NCBI GenBank assembly: GCA_030017895.1
Contig: JASEGV010000011.1
Span: 1 to 52,425 of the forward strand
Reading direction: 5' to 3'
Source of the DNA: Bacteroidota bacterium
Lineage (GTDB): Bacteria > Bacteroidota > Ignavibacteria > UBA10030 > BY39
DNA length: 52,425 bases
Made by a program: the position numbers and the translations under genes. The notes beneath the pieces were generated by a model, which was not told where the DNA came from, did not search any database, and saw only the letters and a list, made by a program, of their open reading frames with translations. The stretch's first letter is position 1, and every line of letters starts with the position of its first letter. Positions 8,610-15,558 of the stretch are shown here, piece after piece.

Positions 8610-9539
8610 ATGCCAACTTGGGGGCAAATATTAGCTGAAATTCAAACTGCAATTAAAAACAATGATCCTGCAGCTTTTGATACTGTACGTAATAAATATT
8701 TAAAAGAATTATCAGATAAAACAAAAAGAAACACTATAATTTACGCTAGCCGGTGGACAAGTGGAGACATACCAGCAAACATAATATCTATTACTGATGA
8801 AGATTTACAAGCTTTTATGGAAGCAATCCACGGACTAAGTGGTGATAAATTAGATTTAATATTACACACTGGTGGCGGGTCTGCCGAAGCTACTGATGCT
8901 ATTGTAACTTATTTAAGGCAGAAGTTTAATGAAATAAGAGTATTTATACCTCAAGCAGCAATGTCTGCCGGGACGATGTTCGCTTTGTCAGCAGATGAAA
9001 TAGTAATGGGAAAGCATTCCTTTATTGGACCAATCGATCCTCAATTTATTTTAAATACTGGTGTAGGAGTTCAAGCGGTACCAGCACAAGCAATAATTGA
9101 ACAATTCAAAAAAGCACAAAAAGATTGTGCGGACAATCCCAAGAATTTAAATTCTTGGCTGCCAATGTTAAGCCAATACGGACCGGCATTACTCGTTCAG
9201 TGTCAAAATCAAATTGATTTTGGCATGGACTTAGTAAAAAACTGGCTGGGCAATTATATGTTTAAAGGAGATGATGGAAATAAAGCAGCAAAAATTGCTG
9301 AGTTTTTATCAAATCACGATAATTTTAAAACTCACGGAAAACATATTAACATTGAAAAAGCTAAAGAAATAGGTTTGAAGATAATGGATTTAGAAAATGA
9401 TCAAGATTTACAAGAAAAAGTTCTTTCTGTTTTTCACGCCACTATGCATACACTAAATACTACTGCGGTTAAGGTGGTATGCAATCAAAATGGTAATGCC
9501 TTTATCAAGCAATTTCAGGTGCAGGTACAAAGAAGATAA
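8610..9539 (+). CDS. SDH-family ClpP-fold serine proteinase
   Basis: The 309-residue protein matches the serine dehydrogenase proteinase (SDH) family, which shares the ClpP/SppA crotonase-like fold. The oxyanion region is LHTGGGSAEATDAI (about residues 86-99) and the nucleophile is S119 in QAAMSAGTMFALSADEIVM, followed by GKHSFIGPIDPQF. No signal peptide or transmembrane helix is visible, so it appears cytosolic or peripherally membrane-bound. Members occur scattered near defence and mobile genes; here the defence island begins just downstream on the opposite strand. The substrate is unknown. Confidence 0.85.
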   Translation: MPTWGQILAEIQTAIKNNDPAAFDTVRNKYLKELSDKTKRNTIIYASRWTSGDIPANIISITDEDLQAFMEAIHGLSGDKLDLILHTGGGSAEATDAIVTYLRQKFNEIRVFIPQAAMSAGTMFALSADEIVMGKHSFIGPIDPQFILNTGVGVQAVPAQAIIEQFKKAQKDCADNPKNLNSWLPMLSQYGPALLVQCQNQIDFGMDLVKNWLGNYMFKGDDGNKAAKIAEFLSNHDNFKTHGKHINIEKAKEIGLKIMDLENDQDLQEKVLSVFHATMHTLNTTAVKVVCNQNGNAFIKQFQVQVQRR

Positions 9540-9557
9540 AATTTTTATTTAAACAAC

Positions 9558-9776
9558 TCACACACTCCTCGCCTTCTTCAACCGGTTCTGCACCAGGTCG
9601 CATACTGCCCAGTAAACTTCTTTCCGCTCTGCTTCTGTTAAACCGATTGCATCTCCGCCAGAGGCGGATGCACCTTTGGTGCAAAACACAACTTCATCCA
9701 ACGCTTCTTGTCCTGAGCGAAGGCGAAGGATGCGGTCGGGCAAAGGATTGGGCTGCTGGGAAATTGTCTGAACCAA
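9558..9776 (-). pseudogene. Decayed duplicate of the C-terminal tail of the Eco57I-type methylase
   Basis: The minus strand encodes SQQPNPLPDR, EALDEVVF and GLTEAERKEVYWAVCDLVQNRL. This is almost the same as the last ~50 residues of the methylase at 10089 (SQQPNPLPDRKALDDVVF, GLTEAERKEVYWAVCELVQNRL). Two extra segments interrupt it: ILRLRSGQ, from a CTTGTCCTGAGCGAAGG-like repeat at ~9707-9730, and CTKGASASGGDA, from adjacent hairpin repeats TCCGCC-AGA-GGCGGA (9654-9668) and GCACC-TTT-GGTGC (9670-9682). No upstream part of a methylase exists, so it is a relic of a second methylase gene or of a segmental duplication. Confidence 0.75.
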
Positions 9777-9800
9777 GATTTACTTGATTAGAAGATTACC
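9768..9800. repeat. Direct repeat copy A flanking the GxxExxY remnant
   Basis: The words ctgaacca, gatt, acttgatta and gattacc occur here and again in the same order and orientation at 10035-10067. The two copies bracket the GxxExxY remnant and lie at the junctions with the two methylase tails, which points to repeat-mediated duplication or insertion. Confidence 0.6.
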
Positions 9801-9827
9801 ACGATTGATATAATCCCGGTAATCCTA

Positions 9828-10019
9828 TTAATCGTGGTACTTTTTATTATGAAGCCCCTTGAAATGTAAACTTTTACTTCCAAAGTTTATCAATAAACCA
9901 ACTTCCATCTCGATCTCTAAGGCACGCTGATAAATAACTTCTTAAAAACCATTTCCCAACGTCGAATGCACCTTCATTGCACAGCCGATAATTTTCTCTG
10001 TTATATCTTCGTATTTCAT
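9828..10019 (-). pseudogene. GxxExxY protein remnant (internal stop and internal deletion)
   Basis: From ATG 10019 the minus strand reads MKYEDITEKIIGCAMKVHST, then LGNGF, a TAA, and EVIYQRALEIEM. It then jumps to EVGLLINFGSKSLHFKGLHN with no intervening core. Intact GxxExxY proteins are about 125 residues, with G-x2-E-x2-Y at the stop-containing site (here G-F-stop-E-V-I-Y) and a central VELK-type nuclease-like motif. That core, roughly 60 codons, is deleted. Family members are found in defence and mobile contexts. The gene is clearly dead. With the flanking repeats it accounts for 9777-10088. Confidence 0.8.
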
Positions 10020-10034
10020 TGCTTTCTCCTTTGC

Positions 10035-10067
10035 CTGAACCATGATTCACTTGATTATGGGATTACC
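10035..10067. repeat. Direct repeat copy B flanking the GxxExxY remnant
   Basis: Second copy of the word order seen at 9768-9800, located between the stop codon of the intact methylase (10089) and the 5' end of the GxxExxY remnant. Confidence 0.6.
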
Positions 10068-10088
10068 TTGATAAAATATAATCACGGT

Positions 10089-13000
10089 TCAGACTGATTT
10101 CGCTTTTCTCAACCTATTCTGCACAAGCTCGCACACCGCCCAGTACACTTCTTTTCGTTCAGCTTCGGTGAGACCGAGCGCATCGAAGACAACATCATCC
10201 AACGCTTTGCGGTCGGGCAAGGGATTGGGCTGCTGAGAACGGATTTCTTTATCACCTTTTAATCCGCATTCTTCATAAAAAGTTTTGACTGGACGATTCT
10301 TTATTTGATCAAAAGCTTTCAGAAAATTTTTTTGATTGGCGATTCCTGTTTTATCTAATAGTAAAAACTTTGGGATCTCTGGACCGTATGTTGTCAACAG
10401 ACCATCTCCCAAATTTACTCTTCCAAAAAGTTCAGTTGAAAATATATGTAATGTCGAATTAAGTAAGGCTAAATTAATCTCTAAATCATTTTCATCTAGA
10501 ACTTTCCCAACAAACATAATATCACCAACATAAATTTTAACTGGAAGAACTGGAGTCCAATTTCTCTTATCTCGAAATCGTAGCATAACAAAATGGTGTT
10601 GGTCTTGTTTTCCCAAATCATACCATCTCTGTCTTCCACTACAACTTGGTCTTTCATTGAATCCCTGTTCCTCACCCCACTCAATATACTTCAGGGCTTT
10701 TGTGCCTTTCAGTTCTTTCTTCTCTTCGTGGCACATGAAGATTTTGTACTTCAGTTGTTTCGGGTCAATCAAAATACTCTTACATTCCCTTGGGCTTTTT
10801 ATCACCGGCTTCAAAAACTCTTTCTCAATCTGCCACTCGGCAATCTTTGCGTCGTCAAGGTAGAAGAACTCGTTGGCGCCAGTTGTGAATCCACGCCGCA
10901 CTTCTGCAATATCGCCCAGCCGCACAAGTTTACCTTTGCCTTTCTCCAATATCGTGAAGAAAATGTCCGGTGCGCGGAGGTACTTGCCACCCCATTTATC
11001 GCCAGTGTATTCGGCTATAACGTCATTGCGAATCCCGCTTTGGCGGGATGAAGCAATCTGACCTTTCGAGGATGAATCGGATTGCTTCGTCGTCCCTTCG
11101 GGACTCCTCGCAATGACAGTTTCCTCTTTTGTTTCAATCCCTGCCTTCCACAAATCTTTCTGCTTAATCGGATAAACGCGGTAATCATCTGTCGAAGTAA
11201 TTGCAGTTGCACGCTCAATCTGCTGCAGTGTATCGCTTATCGCCGCAAGCTCAAACGGCTTCCGGAAATTTACAAACCGCACTACATTCTCCGATGATAC
11301 TTCTACTTTCGAGCCAGCCGTTGTGGATATTACAGTTTTCTTTTCAACTGTAGAATCTTTCACAAAAACATTTATCGTTGTATTCACATCGGCTTTTTCG
11401 AACGAGCGTTTGGCGCTGTTATCATAAACTGCTTTGATGCGACTATTGCGCAGTAAAAACTCCTGAAGCTTGGCTCCATACCCAACATCGAGCCACGAGT
11501 TGGAACAGATGAAACAAAGCACGCCTTTTTCTTTCAATAAATTTATTCCACGCAAGTAAAAGTAAACATACAGATCGCTTTTTTTATTAATCTTTAAATT
11601 TTGATTTTTATAAAGCGCCTCATACGTTTCAACTAAATCGTCTTTGGTTAAACCGATGTTAAACGTATTGAAAAGCTCATTAATCTTTTCCTGCCGAAGG
11701 TAAGGTGGATTCGCAATACAAATATCAAAACCGTATCTGTAGGACGACTCGCCAAGTAGTCCTGAGGTCGAGTCAGCGACTCGACCTACATCATAAATTT
11801 CCGCAAAATGAATTTGCCAAAGTATATGCGGCAGTGTATCGATATTCTCTACTTTTACAAAACCTAATGCTTGCGATATTTCATTCTCCTTCTCTGCTAT
11901 CCTATGTCTCAATTCTTCTTTAGAAATAGAAACAAGAGCAGCGTCATTTTTTCTTAATTCTTCGAAGTTGAAAAACTTTTCTTTCAGTTTTATAAGCTCG
12001 GGAATTTTATCAGCCACAAACAAATCGGGCGCGTGGTCGCTTAACCTGATGTCAAGGTTGAATGCTTGTCCTTTTTCTTTTAATCCTTTCTTACCAACGC
12101 CAGCCGAAGCAACCAGACTATCGCCTACACGGAGTTTGAAATCTAAATTCGGAAGAGCCGGAATTAATTTAAGCTCTTCAGGAGATTTGATATCTTCTTC
12201 TTTCCCATCTCCTCTGCGATAATCAACTACGAGCGAGAGCCAGAAACGGAGCTTGGCAATTTCAACCGCAAATTGGTCGATATCCACTCCGTATAAATTG
12301 TTTTGAATGATATTTAGTTTTAACTCGAATATGCTTCGCGGGTTTGCAAGTTTGTTCTCAAAGATATAACGGAGCTGTCCTTCGTTTAATTTGCTTGCAA
12401 GGGCTTTGTATATTTGCACTAACTCTTGCATCATACGAACAGGATAGGCGCCTGAACCGACAGCAGGATCAAGTATTTTGATATTGTGTATAAGGCGGTA
12501 GATAGCGAAAGCTTGTTCTTCCGAGAGATTTTTTGCGTTCCATCCATCAACCAGGTCTGCGATAGATGAATGCAGAACTTGTGTATGTTCTTCTAAGAAT
12601 GTTTTCAGCGACTCACGACACATCAAGCCGACTTCTGTGGGATGTGTATAGAATGCACCTTGTCCGTGTCGTTCGGCGATGAGTTCCTCATAAGCGTAAC
12701 CGAGTAAATCGGGGTTGAGAGCTACTTCAATATCTATAGGAGTATTTTCTTGTATTGTGAAATTATATCTATCGAGAAGTTTATCGAAAATCATATCGAA
12801 AGCTTCATTCTCAACTTTGACTTTCTCGTCGTCCCACTCGTGCGACCTTTCGAAAAGTCCTCCATTCAGATAAGGCACTCTGCCAATTATTTTTCTGATA
12901 GCATCCGTCTCTTCAACTGTTCCTACAGAACCTTTCATCCAAGGACGATTGAGTCCGTGAAAGAATAAATACTTGAAGAAATACTGCCACTGATTTTGCT

Positions 13001-13793
13001 GGCCTAATTTTTCCCTTTGACGTGCGAGATATGACCGACGAAGCTCTAATGAATCGGAATCTTCTACAAACAGCCATCCTTTTTTCTCTAAGAATTTCAG
13101 GAATAGCAATCGATTCAAAAGCAGTTGAGCAAAAGAACGTTTATTTTCTTCAGAAAGATTGGTTATGTATGATTGTATATCCCTGAAAGTATCGCGAAGT
13201 TCTTGGAAGAATTTATCAGTTACACTCTTTACATCGAAAGCTTTCGACCATTCATCAAGCCAAAGTTTTGGTGAAATGCTAAACATATCTACCTCAGGCA
13301 TTTGCAGCGCTTTAAGATTGAACTCGCATAGTGTTCGAATGTAACTTGACTGATACTCCCAACCGAAAGTGCTAAGTTTTGCTTTCTCTGGTTTACCGTC
13401 TTCAAAATGCGCAAACGTATAATTCTTCCAATCGGGTGTGCAAATGAAAAGGAGATTATGCGGATTCCACGTTGGATAATCTTTGTGCTTTCGTTTCATC
13501 GGCGCAAGCGCACGGATTAGTTTCCTCAACTGCGTTACATACACTTGCGGTTTAGCAAGATGGATAAAGAAGATACCCCAAGGTTGATCGTGCGTAAACG
13601 GACGAAGCTGAGAAATTCTTGAGCCGCGCAGGTCATCGCTCTTTAAATCCATTTCTTCCGGCGACCAGCCGTAGGTAAGTTCGTCAAATGAAATATCATC
13701 CTGAATTTTCCATCCGAGATGATCTTTGAAAAATTGGAAGAATGAATTTTGGTTGTGTATGTTCTGAACTGCTTCTGATGGTATGTGCTTCAA
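10089..13793 (-). CDS. Eco57I/TaqI-type adenine-specific DNA methyltransferase, defence-island modification enzyme
   Basis: A 1234-residue protein with N6-adenine methylase motif I LDPAVGSGAYP (~residue 441), NNLYGVDIDQFAVEIAKLR, and catalytic NPPY at 695-698. A C-terminal TaqI-like target-recognition region follows (RGFTTGANEFFYL, GRVNLGDGLLTTYG). The N-terminal ~350 residues precede a helical domain and show no clear PD-(D/E)XK motif, so I do not call it a self-sufficient type IIG enzyme. Translation starts at TTG 13793, whose TTGA overlaps the stop of the ORF6N gene, indicating coupling. Two segments are repeat-derived: residues ~668-685 (DNA 11738-11790) and ~892-924 (DNA 11022-11117), both in frame. 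Activity with these insertions is uncertain; both lie between recognisable blocks. Confidence 0.88.
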   Translation of the reverse strand: MKHIPSEAVQNIHNQNSFFQFFKDHLGWKIQDDISFDELTYGWSPEEMDLKSDDLRGSRISQLRPFTHDQPWGIFFIHLAKPQVYVTQLRKLIRALAPMKRKHKDYPTWNPHNLLFICTPDWKNYTFAHFEDGKPEKAKLSTFGWEYQSSYIRTLCEFNLKALQMPEVDMFSISPKLWLDEWSKAFDVKSVTDKFFQELRDTFRDIQSYITNLSEENKRSFAQLLLNRLLFLKFLEKKGWLFVEDSDSLELRRSYLARQREKLGQQNQWQYFFKYLFFHGLNRPWMKGSVGTVEETDAIRKIIGRVPYLNGGLFERSHEWDDEKVKVENEAFDMIFDKLLDRYNFTIQENTPIDIEVALNPDLLGYAYEELIAERHGQGAFYTHPTEVGLMCRESLKTFLEEHTQVLHSSIADLVDGWNAKNLSEEQAFAIYRLIHNIKILDPAVGSGAYPVRMMQELVQIYKALASKLNEGQLRYIFENKLANPRSIFELKLNIIQNNLYGVDIDQFAVEIAKLRFWLSLVVDYRRGDGKEEDIKSPEELKLIPALPNLDFKLRVGDSLVASAGVGKKGLKEKGQAFNLDIRLSDHAPDLFVADKIPELIKLKEKFFNFEELRKNDAALVSISKEELRHRIAEKENEISQALGFVKVENIDTLPHILWQIHFAEIYDVGRVADSTSGLLGESSYRYGFDICIANPPYLRQEKINELFNTFNIGLTKDDLVETYEALYKNQNLKINKKSDLYVYFYLRGINLLKEKGVLCFICSNSWLDVGYGAKLQEFLLRNSRIKAVYDNSAKRSFEKADVNTTINVFVKDSTVEKKTVISTTAGSKVEVSSENVVRFVNFRKPFELAAISDTLQQIERATAITSTDDYRVYPIKQKDLWKAGIETKEETVIARSPEGTTKQSDSSSKGQIASSRQSGIRNDVIAEYTGDKWGGKYLRAPDIFFTILEKGKGKLVRLGDIAEVRRGFTTGANEFFYLDDAKIAEWQIEKEFLKPVIKSPRECKSILIDPKQLKYKIFMCHEEKKELKGTKALKYIEWGEEQGFNERPSCSGRQRWYDLGKQDQHHFVMLRFRDKRNWTPVLPVKIYVGDIMFVGKVLDENDLEINLALLNSTLHIFSTELFGRVNLGDGLLTTYGPEIPKFLLLDKTGIANQKNFLKAFDQIKNRPVKTFYEECGLKGDKEIRSQQPNPLPDRKALDDVVFDALGLTEAERKEVYWAVCELVQNRLRKAKSV
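11022..11117. repeat. MITE-like 96-bp element inserted in frame in the methylase gene
   Basis: The element begins GTCATTGCGA and ends TCGCAATGAC, perfect 10-bp terminal inverted repeats, with internal inverted pieces (AAGCAATC / GATTGCTTC, and CCCGCTTTGGCGGG). Its length is 96 bp, a multiple of three, with no stop codon in the methylase frame. It adds a Ser/Arg-rich stretch (ARSPEGTTKQSDSSSKG, IASSRQSGIRN) between KEETV and AEYTGDKWGGKYL. The terminal word resembles a dispersed repeat common in environmental genomes. Confidence 0.8.
11738..11790. repeat. Double-hairpin palindromic repeat inserted in frame just before the methylase catalytic block
   Basis: TGTAGG (11738) and CCTACA (11785-11790) bound two hairpins: AGGACGACT/AGTAGTCCT (imperfect) and GGTCGAGTC-AGC-GACTCGACC (11766-11786, perfect). 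In the protein it gives VGRVADSTSGLLGESSYR, directly upstream of YGFDICIANPPY. It has the shape of the short palindromes at 3048 and 52403. Confidence 0.75.
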
Positions 13794-14344
13794 CGTTTTC
13801 TCCTTACTGAATATTTTTGCTTCGGCTCTTCAACTCTAAATCCGATCTGCCGTTTTGGTTTTTCGGGAGGAGTCATTAGCTGTCGTATTGCTTCAAAAAT
13901 ATTTCTAATTTGGTTATCATGAGACTTTATTTTTTGTTCTAATTCAAAGAGTTTTTGTTCAATATCTTTATGTGCCAATAATACTTGCCTGATTTTTACA
14001 AATGCTCGCATAATGATAATGTTGACTTGAATTGCTTGTTTGCTGCGTAGAACACTGGAAAGCATTGCGATTCCTTGTTCTGTAAAAGCAAATGGAAGTT
14101 TTCTTGTGCCTCCTTTTTTTGATGTTCCAAAATGGAACATCAAATTCTGAAATTCTTCCTCCGATAATTGAAACATAAAATCGGAGGGGAAGCGGTCAAT
14201 ATTTCGCTTGACTGCTTTGTTCAAATCTCGTGTTTGAACACCATAGAGATAGGCAATATCTTTATCGAACATTACTCTGTTTCCACGGATAAGAAAAATT
14301 CGCTGCTCTATAATTTCAATTGGAATCAATGTTTTGGTATTCAT
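13790..14344 (-). CDS. ORF6N domain DNA-binding protein
   Basis: A 184-residue protein whose first ~95 residues are a typical ORF6N domain: EIIEQRIFLIRGNRVMFDKD, LYGVQTRDLNKAVKRN, RFPSDFMFQLSEEE and FAFTEQGIAMLSSVLRS. The rest is a coiled coil (about residues 115-155, IEQKLFELEQKIKSHDNQIR) and a basic tail ending SVRRKR. ORF6N proteins derive from phage anti-repressor/KilA-N type modules and are frequent passengers of restriction-modification operons, where they may regulate or bind DNA. An AAGGAG site lies just upstream. The stop overlaps the methylase TTG start by 4 bases. Confidence 0.85.
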   Translation of the reverse strand: MNTKTLIPIEIIEQRIFLIRGNRVMFDKDIAYLYGVQTRDLNKAVKRNIDRFPSDFMFQLSEEEFQNLMFHFGTSKKGGTRKLPFAFTEQGIAMLSSVLRSKQAIQVNIIIMRAFVKIRQVLLAHKDIEQKLFELEQKIKSHDNQIRNIFEAIRQLMTPPEKPKRQIGFRVEEPKQKYSVRRKR

Positions 14345-14345
14345 C

Positions 14346-14526
14346 TTATTTTCTCCTTCGTAAACGATATTTTACTTTTGCTGCCATCAACGCACCATGC
14401 TCGGTAAAAACGTACGGTAAAAATCGGGGGTCGCGATGTTTCTGTGAACCGGTAACAAATTGTGACCGGTTGGTATTGCGCTTTACTGCTTGATTTAAAG
14501 CTTTTGTGGTTACACCATATTTGTTA
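14346..14526 (-). pseudogene. Second, degenerate ORF6N gene fragment
   Basis: Between the two nuclease-operon genes the minus strand encodes NKYGVTTKALNQAVKRN, then SQFVTGSQKHRDPRFLPY and VFTEHGALMAAKVKYRLRRRK. These are the middle and end of an ORF6N domain (LYGVxTKALNQAVKRN and FTEHGALMA) with the intervening RFPxDFMFQL segment deleted and no N-terminus. The last bases supply the AAGGAG ribosome-binding site of the intact ORF6N gene. It is a relic of a paralogue. Confidence 0.7.
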
Positions 14527-15558
14527 TTGTGATAAGGGTTTTAAACTACGTCGGGTAAGTTGTTCCCGTGCTGCTATGATTGCCTGATGCAACTTCTTTT
14601 CTAACACTTTTCGCGGGGGCAATTCAGTCATATATTCTGCCACACGAATGCCTGTTTTGTGAAGCTGCAGAAGTTCAACTTGTTCGTGTTTTTCCAACCA
14701 ACGGAGATACAGCTCCATTTGCCCTTTATCCGCAGCTTTAAACTTTTCAAGCTTCAAATCTATGGCAACCAATCGTTTTAGTGTACGGTGATAGAAGAGG
14801 AGATCGATGTAATAATCCTCACCATCGACAGTTATGCGTTTCTGCCGTTCAACAAAGCTGAAACCGACGCCTAATTCCAAAATGAACGATTTTATTTCTC
14901 TGAGGATTGCAGACTCAATGCCTTTTTCGCTGTATGTATCTTTCAATCCGAGGAAGTTGAGTAAGTAAGGATCACGAAAGACGAGGTCGGGTGTAAGTTT
15001 ATCTTCGTCACGAAGGGATTTCAATTCTTGCTTGATAAGTTTGACAGGTTTCTTAGAGATGGCGGTGCGTTCGTAGAGCATACCAGAAATTTTTTCGCGT
15101 AACATTCTAACACTCCACCGTTCAATGCGGCACATCTCTGCATAGAAGTCACGTTTGAGTGGTTCTTCAAATACAAGAATCTCCACAAAGTGTGACCATG
15201 ATAATTGTGCAGACAGTGTCTGCACAATTTTGACGTTAGGAAATATCTCAGCAAAGCGAATCATGTTAAATAAATTACGTCTGCTGAAACCATTACCATA
15301 CTCATTGACCAATTGTTTCGACAGTGTCGAGACAATTTGTTGCCCATACTCAGCCCGCTCTTCGCCGAGAACATTTGTTCGGATCATCTTCCCAATCTGC
15401 CAATACAGCAACACGAGACTGGAATTAACCGCCTGCGCTACTTGCCCGCGAGTAGTTTCTATCAGTGAACGTATCTCGGTGAACAGGTGTCGTGCCACTT
15501 GCTGTGTTTTCGCAGATTGGGCTTTGACCAAGCTTGTATCGCGTTGTGGCTTTTTCAT
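14524..15558 (-). CDS. DUF1016/YhcG-type PD-(D/E)XK nuclease
   Basis: I choose the ATG at 15558 (MKKPQRDTSL), which shares its A with the stop of the helicase gene (TGATG) and has GGAGG seven bases upstream. Two ATGs further upstream (15564, 15579) are less well spaced. The N-terminal ~170 residues are the DUF1016 helical domain (LLYWQIGKMI, NEYGNGFSRRNLFNMIRFAE, LSWSHFVEIL). The C-terminal half is the YhcG nuclease domain with VDGEDYYIDLLFYHR, VAIDLKLEKF and GQMELYL, giving the D ... D-x-K ... Q pattern of a PD-(D/E)XK active site. Such genes are common next to restriction-modification loci, and this one could be the effector of the operon. The C-terminus overlaps the ORF6N relic. Confidence 0.88.
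   Translation of the reverse strand: MKKPQRDTSLVKAQSAKTQQVARHLFTEIRSLIETTRGQVAQAVNSSLVLLYWQIGKMIRTNVLGEERAEYGQQIVSTLSKQLVNEYGNGFSRRNLFNMIRFAEIFPNVKIVQTLSAQLSWSHFVEILVFEEPLKRDFYAEMCRIERWSVRMLREKISGMLYERTAISKKPVKLIKQELKSLRDEDKLTPDLVFRDPYLLNFLGLKDTYSEKGIESAILREIKSFILELGVGFSFVERQKRITVDGEDYYIDLLFYHRTLKRLVAIDLKLEKFKAADKGQMELYLRWLEKHEQVELLQLHKTGIRVAEYMTELPPRKVLEKKLHQAIIAAREQLTRRSLKPLSQ

Noticed and set aside
10593-11051. 152-residue plus-strand ORF opposite the methylase
   Set aside because: Antisense to strongly supported methylase coding sequence, with Phe/Leu-rich shadow composition and no start signals.
10089-13793. Stand-alone type IIG restriction enzyme
   Set aside because: I see no nuclease motif in the N-terminal part, and separate nuclease genes are coupled to it.
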